Of a DNA stretch of 64,000 bases, positions 25,803 to 34,012 are shown piece by piece. A model generated the notes under the pieces. That model saw nothing but the letters and a program-made list of their open reading frames with translations. It did not search any database and was not told the origin of the DNA. Made by a program: the position numbers and the translations under genes. Positions within the stretch are counted from its first letter, which is position 1; the number at the start of each line of letters is the position of its first letter. Source of the stretch: DAIDKA01 sp035485475 (GTDB lineage: Bacteria; Pseudomonadota; Gammaproteobacteria; Steroidobacterales; Steroidobacteraceae); NCBI GenBank assembly GCA_035485475.1, contig DATHOA010000200.1:56352-120351 (forward strand), in the 5' to 3' direction.

Positions 25803-26729
25803 TCAACGAGCCGCAGGCCGCCAGACGCCATAGGAGGGCTTCACGCGGGGCCTGATGAGGGAGCGCACGGTGGCAATACTCCTTTCCGCCGTCAGCTTGA
25901 GCCTGTCCCCCCAAACATTGTTGCCGGGGATCGATGGGTCGACACCCAACCCGCGCAGCCGTCGATTGAAGCGGTGCACCTTCTCAAGCCGGCCAATCGA
26001 GCGAAGTTCGTAATTCACACTGAGTGCGACGGACACATTGTCACGATTTTGCACCCAGTGCGGCGCGCAGACCGGCAAGTGCACGCCATATCCGGCGTGC
26101 AGATCGTATTTTTCGCAGTCGTTCTGCCGGTCAGCTCTGTACACGGCAATGTTCCTGCTCACCGCGTAAAATTTCTCCAATTCCTGGGCAGTCACCAGGT
26201 CTCTGTCCGCGTGATCGAAGATATGAAACCACTTGTCGCCGGTGACCTGCAGCAGGAAATTTACCTCTGCATCCATGTGATAGGGCGTGATGCGTCCGGG
26301 CGAACTGATCAGAATCAACACTTCGCCGACGATCACGTCGGAGCGCATTCGTTCACCCGACAAATCAATCAGGGTAGCGAGTACGTTTTGCAGGATCGGC
26401 GCGTAGATCGGGTCCTGCTCGGTGTGTTTTAAAATGACGATGGAATCGTTATGCTCGATGTTAACGATAGTGTCTTGAATCGACTGACGGACGCTGGTAC
26501 CGGCACTCCAGGAATTGTTGACGGCAACTTTACCGTTGGACCAATAGTTTTCCCCGTTATCGGGCAGACGCTTGGACAGTTCCACGAGACTTGGCAACTC
26601 GAACAACGGGTGCCCCGTCAGACGATGCTCGAACATGAAGTCCGTGCGGTTGTAGTTGCGTGCAAATGATCCTTCCGGATCGACCACCGTCGGCTCCGGG
26701 GTTTGGGCCGACTCACGCGAATGCAACAT
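25803..26729 (-). CDS. JmjC/cupin_8-like Fe(II)/2-oxoglutarate oxygenase (1)
   Basis: A 308-aa double-stranded beta-helix protein. The metal facial triad is visible as ITPYHMDAEVNF (HxD) and, about 65 residues on, GYGVHLPVCAPHWVQN (second His), the JmjC/cupin_8 pattern of iron and 2-oxoglutarate-dependent hydroxylases. It is paralogous to the gene at 28257. The ATG at 26729 follows AGGAG at 11 bases; TTG 26735 lies closer to the same site. It converges on the NRPS termination gene with 24 bases between stops. A tailoring role such as beta-hydroxylation of a carrier-bound residue is plausible but unproven. Confidence 0.82.
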   Translation of the reverse strand: MLHSRESAQTPEPTVVDPEGSFARNYNRTDFMFEHRLTGHPLFELPSLVELSKRLPDNGENYWSNGKVAVNNSWSAGTSVRQSIQDTIVNIEHNDSIVILKHTEQDPIYAPILQNVLATLIDLSGERMRSDVIVGEVLILISSPGRITPYHMDAEVNFLLQVTGDKWFHIFDHADRDLVTAQELEKFYAVSRNIAVYRADRQNDCEKYDLHAGYGVHLPVCAPHWVQNRDNVSVALSVNYELRSIGRLEKVHRFNRRLRGLGVDPSIPGNNVWGDRLKLTAERSIATVRSLIRPRVKPSYGVWRPAAR

Positions 26730-26845
26730 ACCCAACTACTCCTGGTCCTTTCCCAACTACTGCAAAGGCAAGTGTAAAGTTCGCCCGAAGGCCATGGCGG
26801 GATCGGTCTCTCACTCGGCAACTTCACATAAAGTAGACTGTCAAT

Positions 26846-28252
26846 ATGCGGACCCTGGAGATCCTGCTCGTGCTTGGCTGCCTCTGGCTTCTCATGCGGC
26901 TGACGAACCAGCCGCTGCACGACCGCCTATCAGGCACCCTGGCGGCCATGGTCCTGGTTCTGGTGGTCGCACAACTCCTTGTCGAGGGGTGGCGCCCGCC
27001 CTTTGTGCCAGTTTACCCAATTGCCGTTGCGCTTGTCGCATGGGCATGGCTGTCGCCGGTCACAAATGGCCAAAACGGCCTCATTGCCGCAGCCACGGGC
27101 TTGGTGTTTCTGGGCGTGGCCATCGTCGGATGCTGGGTCTTTCCCTTTCAGGGACTGGCCCGGACCGAAGGACCCTACCCGATCGGGACCGCCACGATTG
27201 CCCTGGACGTCGGCACACGCTCCAGCCCCGAGTCGCTGCACGAGACGTTTCGGCCGGAGCCGCTGGTGCGCCTGTGGTATCCCGCCGGATTGAGTCCCCA
27301 AAGCGGGGAAGCCGGCCTACGGCTCGCGGCCCGCCTGCAGGCACACCTGCGCGCACAGCCGCCCCCGCCTGCCATCGAGGATGCGCCACTGGGGGCGCAG
27401 GAGGCTTGCCCAGTACTGGTCTATTTTCCGGGCTGGCCCGGTACGCGGCTGCAGAATCTCACGCTGGTACGTGAACTCGCGAGTCGCGGCTACCTCGTAG
27501 CCGCCGTCCAGTACCCCGCCCGGCCGCCCGGAACCTCCGAAGAAACGTACCAGTCCGAAGTTCGCAGATTGGACCGGCCCATGCAGGATTACTCATCTGA
27601 TGCAAACTTCCGCGAATCCGTGGCTGCCAACGACGAGCGTCTGCAGCACAATGCTGAGGATGCGAGCCGCATTTTGACGCAGCTTGCGCGCCTGAACGCA
27701 CACGATCCGCAGCAGCGGCTTACCGGACGACTGGATGTCGATCGCGCAGGAGTGGTTGGCTACTCATTTGGGGGCGCCGTGGCGGCAGAAACGCGCCGCC
27801 TGGATCCGCGCTTCAAGGCTGCTGTCAACATCGACGGTCGACACTATGGTTCGGCTCTGGAGCATGGCGTGCCGGCGCCCTATTTGTTCGTAGGGGAGAT
27901 CCTTGTGATGCCTACGCAGGGCGACCTGAATTCCCGAGTTCCCGCAACCCATTACGAGGCACTGCTGGACCACAGCGACTATACAAATCTCGCCAGCAAC
28001 CTGCGGCGAAACGGCGGCATTCAGGTAACGCTGCCGAACACCACCCATCCGAATTTCAGCGACGATGCCCTGAAATCCCCCATCAGACGATTCAGCGGCA
28101 TAGGAAAAATCAATGCCCGGTGGGTGCTGATGACCCTCAATCAATATGTCGTCGACTTTTTCGATCAATCACTGCGGCACAAAACCACCCGGCTGCTGCA
28201 GGATGGGCCGGCACCCTTGCCGGGAGTGCGTGTCGATATCTATCGGAAGTAG
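26846..28252 (+). CDS. Membrane-anchored alpha/beta hydrolase (PAF-acetylhydrolase/dienelactone hydrolase-like)
   Basis: A 468-aa protein. The first 110 residues contain about four hydrophobic helices (for example LEILLVLGCLWLLMRL, LAAMVLVLVVAQLLV and IAAATGLVFLGVAIVGCWVF). A soluble alpha/beta hydrolase domain follows, with CPVLVYFPGWPGTR, the nucleophile elbow VGYSFGGAVAAE (Ser307) and a late TTHPNFSD His region. This resembles bacterial platelet-activating-factor acetylhydrolase relatives. The active site should face the periplasm or membrane surface. It lies between the two oxygenase genes and may hydrolyse, deacylate or export-process the cluster product; a lipase/esterase unrelated to the cluster remains possible. 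Confidence 0.82.
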   Translation: MRTLEILLVLGCLWLLMRLTNQPLHDRLSGTLAAMVLVLVVAQLLVEGWRPPFVPVYPIAVALVAWAWLSPVTNGQNGLIAAATGLVFLGVAIVGCWVFPFQGLARTEGPYPIGTATIALDVGTRSSPESLHETFRPEPLVRLWYPAGLSPQSGEAGLRLAARLQAHLRAQPPPPAIEDAPLGAQEACPVLVYFPGWPGTRLQNLTLVRELASRGYLVAAVQYPARPPGTSEETYQSEVRRLDRPMQDYSSDANFRESVAANDERLQHNAEDASRILTQLARLNAHDPQQRLTGRLDVDRAGVVGYSFGGAVAAETRRLDPRFKAAVNIDGRHYGSALEHGVPAPYLFVGEILVMPTQGDLNSRVPATHYEALLDHSDYTNLASNLRRNGGIQVTLPNTTHPNFSDDALKSPIRRFSGIGKINARWVLMTLNQYVVDFFDQSLRHKTTRLLQDGPAPLPGVRVDIYRK

Positions 28253-28256
28253 GCAG

Positions 28257-29183
28257 CTACTTGGCGCGCATGGATCGCAATTGTGCACCGACACGATTGC
28301 GAACCGGGATGACCATACGCATGGCGCCCGCTTTGACAGCATCCAACACCGGGCGGCTCCCAGGCTTAAAGGGCTGCATTCCCACCTTGCGTAGATAGTA
28401 GTTGCACGCCCGCGCCCGCCCGCGGGCGCGCGTGGCGTCGGTTTCGTAGACAAATGAATATGAAACGGAACGCGAGGCGCGGGTCTGCACCCAGTGCGGT
28501 GAATTCTGAGGCTGATGAAAGCCTACTCCGGCATGCAGCTCGAACACCCGCTCAAGTGTCGAATCGCAGGCTTTCAAATCGACCTGGCCGATGCTCACCT
28601 GACCACGCAGATAGAATTTTTCCAGGTCCGCTTCGCGCAGCGAGGCCGGCGGGTACACGTGATACGACTTGTCACCCTCGATCTGGAAGAAAAAGGCGAT
28701 TTCCGGATCGAAATGAAAGGGCGTAGTCGAGGCAGCCGATGTGATGAACACTGCGGATTCCAGCCGAACCAGACGCTCACCGCGCAGGCCTCCGCGCAGT
28801 GCCATGACCTCGGAGAAAAGGTCATTCATCAATTGCCGAAACCCAGCATCGTGATTTTCCGGCCGCTTCAGCAAGATCCGCGTCGCGCCCGAGTCGAGCT
28901 GCTCCAATGCCGCGCTGGGTCCGCCAGCCGCGCGGGGCACCGAAAAGAACTCGGAGCCGGCAGCCGGGGCACTGGCTGCGACATAGTAGTCTTCAGGATG
29001 GGCATCAAACTTCGCAACCAAAGACCTGATAGCGGAGTCACTGAAAAGCGCCAAATTATGCAGGTCATGATGGAATCCCAGCGGTTCACGATCGAACTGC
29101 GCCTGGAACGAAGTCGCATCGATTTTCAGGTACCCATGTGTCGGCACTGTGGCATCGCGCCCCTGCGACTCAACATTGATCAT
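28257..29183 (-). CDS. JmjC/cupin_8-like Fe(II)/2-oxoglutarate oxygenase (2)
   Basis: A 308-aa paralogue of the protein at 25803. The iron ligands are in STTPFHFDPEIAFFFQ (HxD) and GVGFHQPQNSPHWVQT. Shared surroundings include a Gly-Asp-Lys step (IEGDKSYHVY against VTGDKWFHIF) and a LEKFY block. The ATG at 29183 has GAGGG at 7 bases. It converges on the hydrolase with four bases between them. It probably hydroxylates a small molecule or carrier-bound residue in the same pathway as its paralogue; two enzymes suggest two positions or two substrates. Confidence 0.82.
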   Translation of the reverse strand: MINVESQGRDATVPTHGYLKIDATSFQAQFDREPLGFHHDLHNLALFSDSAIRSLVAKFDAHPEDYYVAASAPAAGSEFFSVPRAAGGPSAALEQLDSGATRILLKRPENHDAGFRQLMNDLFSEVMALRGGLRGERLVRLESAVFITSAASTTPFHFDPEIAFFFQIEGDKSYHVYPPASLREADLEKFYLRGQVSIGQVDLKACDSTLERVFELHAGVGFHQPQNSPHWVQTRASRSVSYSFVYETDATRARGRARACNYYLRKVGMQPFKPGSRPVLDAVKAGAMRMVIPVRNRVGAQLRSMRAK

Positions 29184-29338
29184 CGAAAGCCCTCACATTG
29201 GCAGACCGCGATCCGGGACACCGCCAAGTATAAATACCAGATGCTTCGAAGACGAGGTCGAACGCCCAAATACGGGGACCATGGCGTAGAGGGACGCATT
29301 ATGTCGCACTGCAGCAGCGTTCCGAAGTGCTCATCGCT

Positions 29339-30205
29339 TCAATTGGCAAGTTCAAACAGGAATCCGCTGAAGTGCCTGATGAAGCGCCGCGGGTGAAACG
29401 GGATCAAACAGTCCAGATCCTCGACTCCCCACCGGTCTCGAAGCTGGTAGCCGTGCCCGGCAAAGTATTCCAGGAACTGACGCTCGTTGAATAACCTCTG
29501 AGGCGTTACGGCTGGGCCGTAATTCTGCAAGGTCCAGCAATCCGCTTCGGGCGTAACCGGCAATTTGTTCAACAGAAGGTAGCGCGGCTTGGCGCGAAGC
29601 GATTCGAGCAGCCCTGGAATCGAGTGTTCCACGAATTGCAGGGCCCCAGCTGACAAGAGGATGTCACACGGCTGCGCATCGGCCAAAAGCTCGATGAACG
29701 TCAGGTCCGACGCACCTTCACGCTTCGCGATCCTACGGCCCTGCTCGCAGATCTTGGGCACCTCCACCACCGTCCACGATGCGCCGGGCGGAAGCCCCGC
29801 ATAGCGACGATACCCGTAGTAGGTCAGGCCGATTGACCCGCCGACATCGACAATGACGAATTTGGCCTGCGCGAGTCGGCTGAGCCAGAAAAAAACGGGG
29901 TACGTGGAGAGTCTTACGGGATCTATGTGATTAATCCACAGGGTCGAGGTGTCGTCGTGGTTCCAACCAGACTTGCGTGACGGCGGAATGTCGACCGAGG
30001 CCGCCGCAAAGGTCGGATAGATACCCGTGTAGAGGCCAGTATGATCGCGTCGGGCGAGCACCCACCCTGCGTATATTCTCTGCACCAATGGCAGCCCACC
30101 GAGCCAGCGGCCAAGGAATGTACGGCCCAGCGCGATCTCGAGGATTTTGCGAAAAATGCGGCGCCCAGGAGAGGCGGGAAGAAACAGGGCTTGCGGCTTG
30201 TTCAT
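29339..30205 (-). CDS. TIGR04325-type SAM-dependent methyltransferase
   Basis: About 288 aa. The SAM-binding motif is KFVIVDVGGSIGLTYYGYRR, followed by WTVVEVPKICEQGRRIA and DILLSAGALQFVEHSI, the pattern of the TIGR04325 putative methyltransferase group that is common in polysaccharide and O-antigen loci. The start is ATG 30205, behind AGGG; GTG 30208 is adjacent. It lies between the biosynthetic cluster and the exopolysaccharide operon and could serve either: O-methylation of a sugar fits the family, while methylation of the peptide product fits the direction of transcription. Both remain inference. Confidence 0.82.
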   Translation of the reverse strand: MNKPQALFLPASPGRRIFRKILEIALGRTFLGRWLGGLPLVQRIYAGWVLARRDHTGLYTGIYPTFAAASVDIPPSRKSGWNHDDTSTLWINHIDPVRLSTYPVFFWLSRLAQAKFVIVDVGGSIGLTYYGYRRYAGLPPGASWTVVEVPKICEQGRRIAKREGASDLTFIELLADAQPCDILLSAGALQFVEHSIPGLLESLRAKPRYLLLNKLPVTPEADCWTLQNYGPAVTPQRLFNERQFLEYFAGHGYQLRDRWGVEDLDCLIPFHPRRFIRHFSGFLFELAN

Positions 30206-30208
30206 CAC

Positions 30209-30705
30209 AGAATCCCTAACTTAAGTGCCCGAGCTGGACTTCCACGAGCAGGGTACCATCTCGAAAGCGTCAAACAGAATCGCCGCGTGTCGCCGCCGCG
30301 CCCTACATGCGGCGCAAGCCCGCATTCTCGCGAACGAATCTTGTGCGGCGTTTCGGTTCAGGACGCCAAGCTCGCAGCCTTGAATACGAATCCGGCGGGG
30401 ATGGCCGATGGCCGCTCCGCATGCTGCGCAATCGTCTGTGGGTGGCTGCTCGATCGTTGGGCACTCCGGCGCCCCGGGGAGCAGTAAATTTAGGCATGGC
30501 GCGACCGCTGGCGGAGAAAAACGGCCAGGTTTTGTGAATTGGGACACAGTTTTCGGCGGTACGGACGGCACTGGCTGCCACTCCTGCCTTTCTCGTCGCG
30601 GAAAGAGTTCCGCAATGCAGACACATTGCAGTAAGATCGGGGTGGGTTTGCGACGCCTCTCCCTAGGCATTGTCAGCAGACATCGCGGGTGTCAACGTAG
30701 GGCTC
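30209..30705. other. 497-bp divergent intergenic region with no clear gene
   Basis: Separates the methyltransferase (minus) from the export operon (plus). Open frames here lack recognisable protein features. It probably holds the promoters of both sides; the only element I can point to is the inverted repeat at 30612-30629. Confidence 0.6.
30612..30629. promoter_or_regulatory. Inverted repeat GCAATG-N6-CATTGC upstream of the export operon
   Basis: GCAATGCAGACACATTGC is a perfect 6-base inverted repeat with a 6-base spacer, 77-94 bases before the start of the export gene. Size and position suit an operator. No regulator gene is adjacent. Confidence 0.3.
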
Positions 30706-31533
30706 ATGAAGCAATTTCGTTTTTATTCAACGGTTTTTCTTGCCGTCGGGTTCCTGCTTACCCTCAGCACTATTTGCCGCTCGGCCGATGCACCGACGGC
30801 CGTCGAACAGAGGCACGTGACGCAACTGGCCATCGGTGATCCGGTGGTCGTGCAAGTGCTCGGTCAACCGGATGCGACCACCGTCTATGTGGGCGATGAC
30901 GGCACGATCAGCGTGCCCCTGGTGGGTAACGTGCAGGTTGCAGGGATGTCACCGACCGAAGCGGCGACCCAAATCGAAAAGTCGCTGAGGAATGGCGGCT
31001 ACTTTGTAGATCCGCACGTGACCATCGTGACGCCACCGCGCAGCCAGGTCGTCACGGTGCTCGGCGAAGTGCGCAGTTCCGGGCGCTTTGCCATCAATCC
31101 CGGTGCGACGATTCTTGATGTACTGGCTCAAGCGGGCGGACTCAAGGAAACGGCGTCGAACGTAGGCTATGTGCTGCGCAAGGACAGCAGCGGTAACGTC
31201 AGCCGCTATCCCGTCAACCTCAATGGACTCATCGACACCAAGGACGCCCCGCCCGCACCGACTTTGTTGGGCGCGGATACGCTGGTTGTGCCGCCTGCAG
31301 AGCATGTCTTCATAACCGGCGAAGTCACCACGCCCGGCAAGTACTACATCGAACCGGGCATGACCGTGATGCAGGCAATTGTGCGTGCCGGAGGAATCAC
31401 GGCGCGAGGCAGCGAGCACCGCATCGAGTTGAGGCGCCTGGGCAAGGACGGACAGTATCAGGTCCTTCATGCAAAATCGGGCGATCCGATCCAAGCCGAG
31501 GATGTCATTCGCGTAAAGGAAAGCATCTTTTGA
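30706..31533 (+). CDS. Polysaccharide export protein, Wza/EpsE-like
   Basis: A 275-aa periplasmic/outer-membrane polysaccharide export protein. ATG 30706 is preferred over GTG 30670 because it opens a signal peptide (MKQFRFYSTVFLAVGFLL, cleavage near SADA). A Poly_export domain (IGDPVVVQVLGQPDATTVYV, VPLVGNVQVAGMSPTEAATQ) is followed by two SLBB-type segments (VTVLGEVRSSGRFAINPG and VFITGEVTTPGKYYIEPG). There is no lipobox Cys, so it is likely soluble in the periplasm or anchored by partners, as in EpsE of the methanolan type. It is the first gene of a three-gene coupled set. Confidence 0.92.
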   Translation: MKQFRFYSTVFLAVGFLLTLSTICRSADAPTAVEQRHVTQLAIGDPVVVQVLGQPDATTVYVGDDGTISVPLVGNVQVAGMSPTEAATQIEKSLRNGGYFVDPHVTIVTPPRSQVVTVLGEVRSSGRFAINPGATILDVLAQAGGLKETASNVGYVLRKDSSGNVSRYPVNLNGLIDTKDAPPAPTLLGADTLVVPPAEHVFITGEVTTPGKYYIEPGMTVMQAIVRAGGITARGSEHRIELRRLGKDGQYQVLHAKSGDPIQAEDVIRVKESIF

Positions 31534-32978
31534 CTATTTTCAGCCGCAACGCGGGCACTGCGATCACGGTGGCCCTCCCCGAACCAAATCTGGCAGCGAT
31601 TCCGGAACAGGTCTCGCATCAGGGAATGTCCATTGCGCAGTTCTCCGCGATACTGCTCGCCTACTGGATACAGATCGCCGTGATTGCTGTCGTGGCGGCG
31701 TCCGTTGCTGCGATTTTCATTAAGCTCTTGCCGAAGACTTATACCGCAACGGCCACGCTGATCGTGAGCTCGGATGTGAAGGATCCGCTTGCCGGCCGCG
31801 ATTTTCCTGCGGAAATGATCAGCAACTATGTGTCTACTCAAATCGAGCTATTGACCAGTCCGATCGTCCTGTTACCCGTCGTGCGACAACTCGACCTGAT
31901 GCACGACAAGGACTTTGCCGGGAACTTCAACGGCAGCCCGGATGCACTTCGGGAAGTCGTTCAGAAAAAGCTTGCCGATGCGATCAGGGTCGAGCGCGGC
32001 ACCGGTGGCCAGCTGATTTTCCTGTCGGTTTCGTCCAAGAGCGCCGAACGAGCAGCGCAACTCGCCAACGCGGTCGCGGATGTCTATATTGATCAGGACC
32101 GGCGTCGGCTCAACGAGCCGGCAGCCGAACGTGCCCAGCGGTACACCGAGGAACTGGCGGAATTGCGCGGCAAGGTCTCCACCGCGCAGGAAAAGGTGGC
32201 GGCCTTTGGCAAGGAGAATGGCATTGGCGACATGACTTCCGCATCCGCCGGAGTCGAAGAACAGGCACTTGATGCTTTACATCAGCATCTGCTTGAGACG
32301 CAGAATGTCGAGCGTGCTCTTGAATCGAAGAATGTCGGTTCGCCGTCGGCGGATGCACCGGCTGGGGCTACTGGCTCTGTACTCAGTTCGCAGACGTTGC
32401 TCGATACGGAACTCGCGCAGCTTGCTCAATTGAGTAGCACTTACGGTCCGCAGCATCCGAAAGTCCGCGAGCTCAATTTGCAGATCGCACTGACTCGCCA
32501 AGCCCTGGTCGACCAAAAGCGTGCGCTGACGGCGAATACGCAGTCGCAGCTCGCTCAGACCAAAGAATTGGAGCAGAAATACCAGCGTGCGATCGCCGAA
32601 CAGGATGTGAAGGTCGCGAAGGTCCGCGAAGCGCAGGCTGAAGGCGGCAAACTCCTCCTGGAACTCGAATCCGCCAAGGCCGTGTACAAGCAGGCGTTGG
32701 ACGGGTTTGATCAAATCATGTTCCAGGCGGTCGCGAACCACACCAACGTCAGTGTGGTGAGCCCTGCGTTCCCGCCATTGCGACCGAGCAAACCCAATAA
32801 AGCAAAGCTGATGATGATGGCGCTCCTGGCGGCAGTCGGACTTGGCGTCGCCGGACCCTTGGGCTATGGATTGTTTGTCGCCCGACGTCTGAGGTGCCGC
32901 GACGACATGGAACGAGACTTTGGGATCGCCGTCCTGGCGCAGCTTGACGCAGTCCACAGTCTGGGCCGCGCCACATGA
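31530..32978 (+). CDS. Chain-length determinant/polysaccharide copolymerase, EpsF/GumC-like
   Basis: A 482-aa inner-membrane Wzz-type protein that sets polymer length. One transmembrane helix near residue 50 (YWIQIAVIAVVAASVAAIFI) is followed by the Wzz domain (YTATATLIVSSDVKDPLAGR), a long coiled-coil periplasmic region (about 170-400, with GNVR-like TYGPQHPKVRELNLQI) and a second helix near residue 435 after PPLRPSKPNKAKL. The start is TTG 31530, which overlaps the previous stop and has AAAGGA nine bases upstream; ATG 31627 is less likely. Its kinase partner starts on the overlapping ATGA at its end. Confidence 0.9.
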   Translation: MTIFSRNAGTAITVALPEPNLAAIPEQVSHQGMSIAQFSAILLAYWIQIAVIAVVAASVAAIFIKLLPKTYTATATLIVSSDVKDPLAGRDFPAEMISNYVSTQIELLTSPIVLLPVVRQLDLMHDKDFAGNFNGSPDALREVVQKKLADAIRVERGTGGQLIFLSVSSKSAERAAQLANAVADVYIDQDRRRLNEPAAERAQRYTEELAELRGKVSTAQEKVAAFGKENGIGDMTSASAGVEEQALDALHQHLLETQNVERALESKNVGSPSADAPAGATGSVLSSQTLLDTELAQLAQLSSTYGPQHPKVRELNLQIALTRQALVDQKRALTANTQSQLAQTKELEQKYQRAIAEQDVKVAKVREAQAEGGKLLLELESAKAVYKQALDGFDQIMFQAVANHTNVSVVSPAFPPLRPSKPNKAKLMMMALLAAVGLGVAGPLGYGLFVARRLRCRDDMERDFGIAVLAQLDAVHSLGRAT

Positions 32979-33907
32979 GCGTTGAGGCAACCGACGACGA
33001 GTTCGTCAACCTGGGAAGGAGGCAGCGCGAAGCTTTGATCGCCATGGGCAAATTGACTATCGAGGGCGCCGTGCGTATCGAGGAAGCCGTGCGAACCATG
33101 GGGGTCGGATATGGAGACGCCGCCCTGCGGCTGGGCCTCATCACGCCGGGAGATCTCGAGGACGCCACCGCGGTGGCACGGCACCAGTCGAGGAAGGCCT
33201 CCGACAGCATCATTGAGGGGGTGCTGCACAAGATGTCCTCCAAGCGCAACATGCCAGTCAAGTACGTCGGCATCGCCAAAGCCGGAACATCACTCATCCT
33301 GCTGCGCGAGCCTGACAACGCCTACAGCGAACAGATTCGGGCGTTGCGTACGGAATTGCTGCTGCTCAACAGCGCTTCGCGTGGTGGAAGGTCGCTGGTC
33401 ATTTTGAGTCCCTGTCGGGGCGAGGGCCGAACTCAGCTGTGCGCGGAACTGGCCGTGTCATTTGCCCAGCTCGGGCAGCCGACGCTGCTCGTGGACGCTG
33501 ATTTGCGACGCCCCCGACTGCACTCGCTATTCGAACCTGAGGGTCGGTACGACGGCCTGGGACAGGAGTTGGCGTCAGGCGGCACTCCGGAATTTCTCAC
33601 GGCGGAGAAGCTGCCGCAGCTGTCGGTATTGCTGGCAGGCCCCAGCGTCCCGAATCCGCTCGAATTGCTGACGAACGGCCATTTTCAGGGACACATGGCG
33701 GACTGGCGAAAAAAATATAGCATGATCATTATCGATACGCCGCCGATCACTGAATTTGCAGACGGGCTGGCCATCGCCTCGTTCGCGGACCAGGTGGTTA
33801 TCGTCGGCCGTTCAGGTTCGACGCCGCACAAGAACATGAAGGAAATGCTCCGCCGGATGGGCGACACTCAAGCGAGGATAGTCGGAGCGGTCTACAACAG
33901 GTTCTAA
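32975..33907 (+). CDS. EpsG-like tyrosine kinase/CpsD-type ATPase
   Basis: A 310-aa cytoplasmic ATPase partner of the copolymerase. The N-terminal 90 residues (GVGYGDAALRLGLITPGDLE) resemble the extra domain of EpsG proteins. The kinase core has Walker A SPCRGEGRTQL, Walker A' LLVDADLRRPRLH and Walker B SMIIIDTPP. The Walker A lysine is Arg, which I recall as usual in the EpsG group rather than a loss, and there is no C-terminal tyrosine cluster. It probably controls polymerisation through the copolymerase. Coupled by ATGA overlap. Confidence 0.88.
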   Translation: MSVEATDDEFVNLGRRQREALIAMGKLTIEGAVRIEEAVRTMGVGYGDAALRLGLITPGDLEDATAVARHQSRKASDSIIEGVLHKMSSKRNMPVKYVGIAKAGTSLILLREPDNAYSEQIRALRTELLLLNSASRGGRSLVILSPCRGEGRTQLCAELAVSFAQLGQPTLLVDADLRRPRLHSLFEPEGRYDGLGQELASGGTPEFLTAEKLPQLSVLLAGPSVPNPLELLTNGHFQGHMADWRKKYSMIIIDTPPITEFADGLAIASFADQVVIVGRSGSTPHKNMKEMLRRMGDTQARIVGAVYNRF

Positions 33908-34012
33908 TGAAACAATAACGCCAGATGCAATGCAGCCTGGCTGTCGTCAATTTGCATGGCGCTTCCCTCCAGGCGCACTCAGACGCGCGGCTTCGCGGTA
34001 CCATTGGCGCGC

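Noticed and set aside
32975..33907. Walker A Lys-to-Arg change taken as an inactivating mutation of the kinase
   Set aside because: Arg at this place fits the EpsG subgroup as I know it, and all other nucleotide-binding motifs are intact; it is kept only as a point to check.
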